Positions 62,152 through 64,000 of a DNA stretch of 64,000 bases are shown here, one piece after another. The stretch spans positions 248,001-312,000 of the forward strand of contig NZ_RCTZ02000002.1 in NCBI RefSeq assembly GCF_003667315.2. The letters are read 5' to 3'. The DNA is from Tropicibacter alexandrii. GTDB lineage: Bacteria > Pseudomonadota > Alphaproteobacteria > Rhodobacterales > Rhodobacteraceae. How positions within the stretch are numbered: position 1 is the first letter of the stretch; every line of letters begins with the position of its first letter. Both the position numbers and the translations under genes were made by a program. The notes below the pieces were generated by a model that was given only the letters and a program-made list of their open reading frames with translations, ran no database searches and was not told the origin of the DNA.

Positions 62152-63588
62152 TTACTCCGCAGGGTTGAGGGCGGCGACCTGCGCCTTGCCCGAATGTGTC
62201 ATGTCATTGGCCGGGTCGTCGGCCCCGCGCGCGGCCTTGCGCGCGAGGTAGGCGATGACACCGACATAGGCGATCAGCAGGGCGGCATAGACGGCGAGGT
62301 AGCCCACCAGCGTGCCCATCACCATCGGCGCGGGCACGTCGGCCACCGCCATGTCGGTGGTCATGACACCCTGCACCAGCCACGGCTGGCGGCCGATCTC
62401 GGTCGTGTACCAGCCCGCAAGCGTGGCCACCCAGCCCGAGAGGGCCATCGGCACCAGCGCCCAGATCAGCGGCTTTGGCAGGCCTTCGACGGCCATCCAG
62501 TGCCCCTTGATGCGGCCCTCGTGACGGTCGCGCCTGCGCCACATCAGGAAGGCGGCGGACCAGCTGAGCGCCAGCATGGCAAAACCGGTGCCGACCATGA
62601 CACGGAAGGACCAGAAGACCGGGCTGACCGGCGGATGCAGCGGTGTGCCGTCCTCGGCGACGAAGTCGTTCAGGCCGGGCACGACGCCATCGGCGTGGTG
62701 TTTCAGGATCAGCGAGGCCCCGTTCGGGATGCCGATCTCGAACCGGTTCTCGCGCGCGGCCTCATCGGGCAGGGCAAACAGCAAGAGCGGCACGTTCGGC
62801 CCGGTGTCCCAGTTGCCCTCCATTGCAGCGACCTTTTGCGGTTGATGCTCCAGCGTGTTCAGCCCGTGCATGTCGCCCGCCAAAATCTGGATCGGGATCA
62901 GCAGCGCCGCCATGGCCACGCCGGTCTTCAATGTGGCGCGCACGTCCCGCGACCGATCGCCAAGGATCCAGCGAAAGGCCGAGACGCCCGCCACCAGAAA
63001 GCTGACGGTCAGGAAGGAGGCCAGCACCATATGCGCAAAGCGGTAGGGCATCGACGGGTTGAAGATGATCTCGGACCAGCTGGTCGCATGGGCCACGCCG
63101 TCGATCATCTCGAACCCTTGCGGCGTGTGCATCCAGCTGTTCAGTACGATGATCCAGAAGGTCGACAGCAGCGTGCCAAAGGCCACCAGCGCCGTCGCGG
63201 TGATGTGCAGCCACGCGGGCACGCGGGAAAATCCGAACAGCATGATGCCGACGAACGCCGCTTCAAGGAAGAAGGCGGTCAGCACCTCGTAGGCCAGCAA
63301 GGGCCCGGCGATATTGCCCACGGTCTCCATGAAGCCCGGCCAGTTGGTGCCGAACTGGAACGACATGGTGATGCCCGACACGACGCCCATGGCAAAGCTC
63401 AGGGCAAAGACCTTCACCCAGAACCGGTAGGCGGCCATCCATTTGTCGTCGCCCGTCGCGGCAAAGCGCAGGCGAAAGAACAGCAGCACCCAACCCAGCG
63501 CGATGGTGATGGTCGGGAACAGGATGTGAAACGAGATATTGGCCGCAAACTGGATGCGGCTCAGCAGAAGTGTGTCCAATACGTCCAT
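62152..63588 (-). CDS. cydA: Cytochrome bd-type ubiquinol oxidase subunit I, short Q-loop (CIO) type
   Basis: This 478-residue catalytic subunit binds the haems and oxidises quinol. The N-terminal SRIQFAANISFHILFP carries the conserved haem histidine (His21), and GWYTTEIGRQPWLVQGVM is the conserved segment near the quinol site. The protein is shorter than E. coli CydA (about 520), fitting a short Q-loop as in cyanide-insensitive oxidases. ATG 63588 was chosen because GAGG lies 8 bases upstream; ATG 63594 is only 2 bases from it. A GbsR/MarR regulator gene ends 10 bases upstream, making a regulator-cydA-cydB operon. Confidence 0.93.
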   Translation of the reverse strand: MDVLDTLLLSRIQFAANISFHILFPTITIALGWVLLFFRLRFAATGDDKWMAAYRFWVKVFALSFAMGVVSGITMSFQFGTNWPGFMETVGNIAGPLLAYEVLTAFFLEAAFVGIMLFGFSRVPAWLHITATALVAFGTLLSTFWIIVLNSWMHTPQGFEMIDGVAHATSWSEIIFNPSMPYRFAHMVLASFLTVSFLVAGVSAFRWILGDRSRDVRATLKTGVAMAALLIPIQILAGDMHGLNTLEHQPQKVAAMEGNWDTGPNVPLLLFALPDEAARENRFEIGIPNGASLILKHHADGVVPGLNDFVAEDGTPLHPPVSPVFWSFRVMVGTGFAMLALSWSAAFLMWRRRDRHEGRIKGHWMAVEGLPKPLIWALVPMALSGWVATLAGWYTTEIGRQPWLVQGVMTTDMAVADVPAPMVMGTLVGYLAVYAALLIAYVGVIAYLARKAARGADDPANDMTHSGKAQVAALNPAE

Positions 63589-63598
63589 TGTCATGTCC

Positions 63599-64000
63599 TC
63601 AACGTCTGGCGGGAAGCACCCCGCCCGCCTTGTCGATCAGGCCCGCGATCTTGCTGCCATAGGTCATCAGCTTGACCAGTTTCTCGGTCTCCAGCCGGGC
63701 CATGTCCTCGTAGAATTCGGTCATCATCTCGATCATCTCGCGCAGCTCGGATATCCGCGCCTCGGAATAATCGTCGCCCGCAGGGCCCTGCATTTCGAGC
63801 GCGCGCAGCTTGGTCAGGGTCGGGTCGATCTCGCGTTTCTTGCGCTCGTCGATCAGGATGCGGACGATTTCCCAGAGGTCGTCGGGCGTGGTGAAATGAT
63901 CCTTGCGGTCGCCGGGGACGTGTTTCAGCCGAACCAACTGCCAGGCCTGAAGCTCTTTCAGGCCCATGGAGGTGTTCGACCGGCTGATCCCCAGCGCCTC
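63599..64000 (-). CDS. GbsR/MarR family transcriptional regulator, N-terminus outside window
   Basis: The 133 visible residues begin inside the helix-turn-helix (ALGISRSNTSMGLKELQAW) and continue with LVRLKHVPGDRKDHFTT, the wing, then a helical region (about 45-133). This matches the GbsR/MarR-like group. The frame is open to base 64000, so the gene continues beyond the window; the ATG at 63967 is internal to the recognition helix and is not the start. It lies first in the cyd operon, so redox or respiratory control of the bd oxidase is likely. Confidence 0.85.
   Translation of the reverse strand, partial: EALGISRSNTSMGLKELQAWQLVRLKHVPGDRKDHFTTPDDLWEIVRILIDERKKREIDPTLTKLRALEMQGPAGDDYSEARISELREMIEMMTEFYEDMARLETEKLVKLMTYGSKIAGLIDKAGGVLPARR

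Overview
The window is high-GC, densely coded DNA with the look of a marine or soil alphaproteobacterium of the order Rhodobacterales (Roseobacter/Rhodobacteraceae). The pointers are several TRAP and tripartite tricarboxylate (TTT) carboxylate transporters, paired RTX/Hint-domain proteins, GcvA-type LysR regulators, a cyanide-insensitive-type bd oxidase and very frequent ATGA/GTGA stop-start overlaps. No rRNA, tRNA, CRISPR array, prophage or intact insertion sequence was seen. The content is accessory catabolism and transport rather than core housekeeping. This placement is inference from gene content only.

Layout. 1-3183: tail of a dihydrodipicolinate-synthase-family gene, then a TAXI-type TRAP system. 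3457-6213 (minus): fatty-acid desaturase, AbrB-type membrane protein, YciA-like thioesterase. 6399-19553: a FadJ-like hydratase/dehydrogenase, a TTT transporter (tctB-tctA-tctC), then a carboxylate operon (class III CoA-transferase, MmgE/PrpD protein, enoyl-CoA hydratase, ADP-forming acyl-CoA synthetase, thiolase) and a LysR regulator whose end overlaps a convergent LysR paralogue. 20777-22547: a DUF983 protein and a convergent MocR-type regulator. 22823-29348: a nearly complete Nit1 cluster (nitrilase, radical SAM, acetyltransferase, AIR-synthase-like, flavoprotein and two small 'nitrogen starvation response' proteins) ending in an LnmK-like double-hotdog protein. 29500-37008: a GH3 glycosidase, a second CoA-transferase and a sugar-type ABC importer. 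37049-41374: three alpha/beta hydrolases, an orphan TctC receptor and a leaderless binding-protein-like gene. 41601-45439: two convergent Hint-domain proteins with an IS5-type transposase remnant between them. 45814-48984: IclR and TetR regulators, a flavodoxin-fold reductase and a cupin-like protein. 49429-55918: an aromatic-degradation operon (extradiol dioxygenase, SnoaL-like, hydrolase, two-component flavin monooxygenase, outer-membrane porin, BKACE enzyme, HpaI aldolase). 56000-60847 (minus): Zn-alcohol dehydrogenase, an FMO fused to an NTF2-like domain, and an AcoR-like regulator that lacks the sigma-54 contact loop. 61134-64000 (minus): cydB, cydA and a partial GbsR/MarR regulator.

How the parts fit. 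Each region looks like an uptake system plus CoA-dependent or oxygenase-dependent breakdown under its own regulator. The most interesting points are the Nit1 variant carrying a double-hotdog protein, a 15-bp sequence (ATTGTATGCATAATT) repeated exactly upstream of the DUF983 gene and of the Nit1 cluster with related half-sites elsewhere, the regulator without a GAFTGA loop beside its candidate binding site, and two catabolic operons whose enzyme combinations do not match a textbook pathway.
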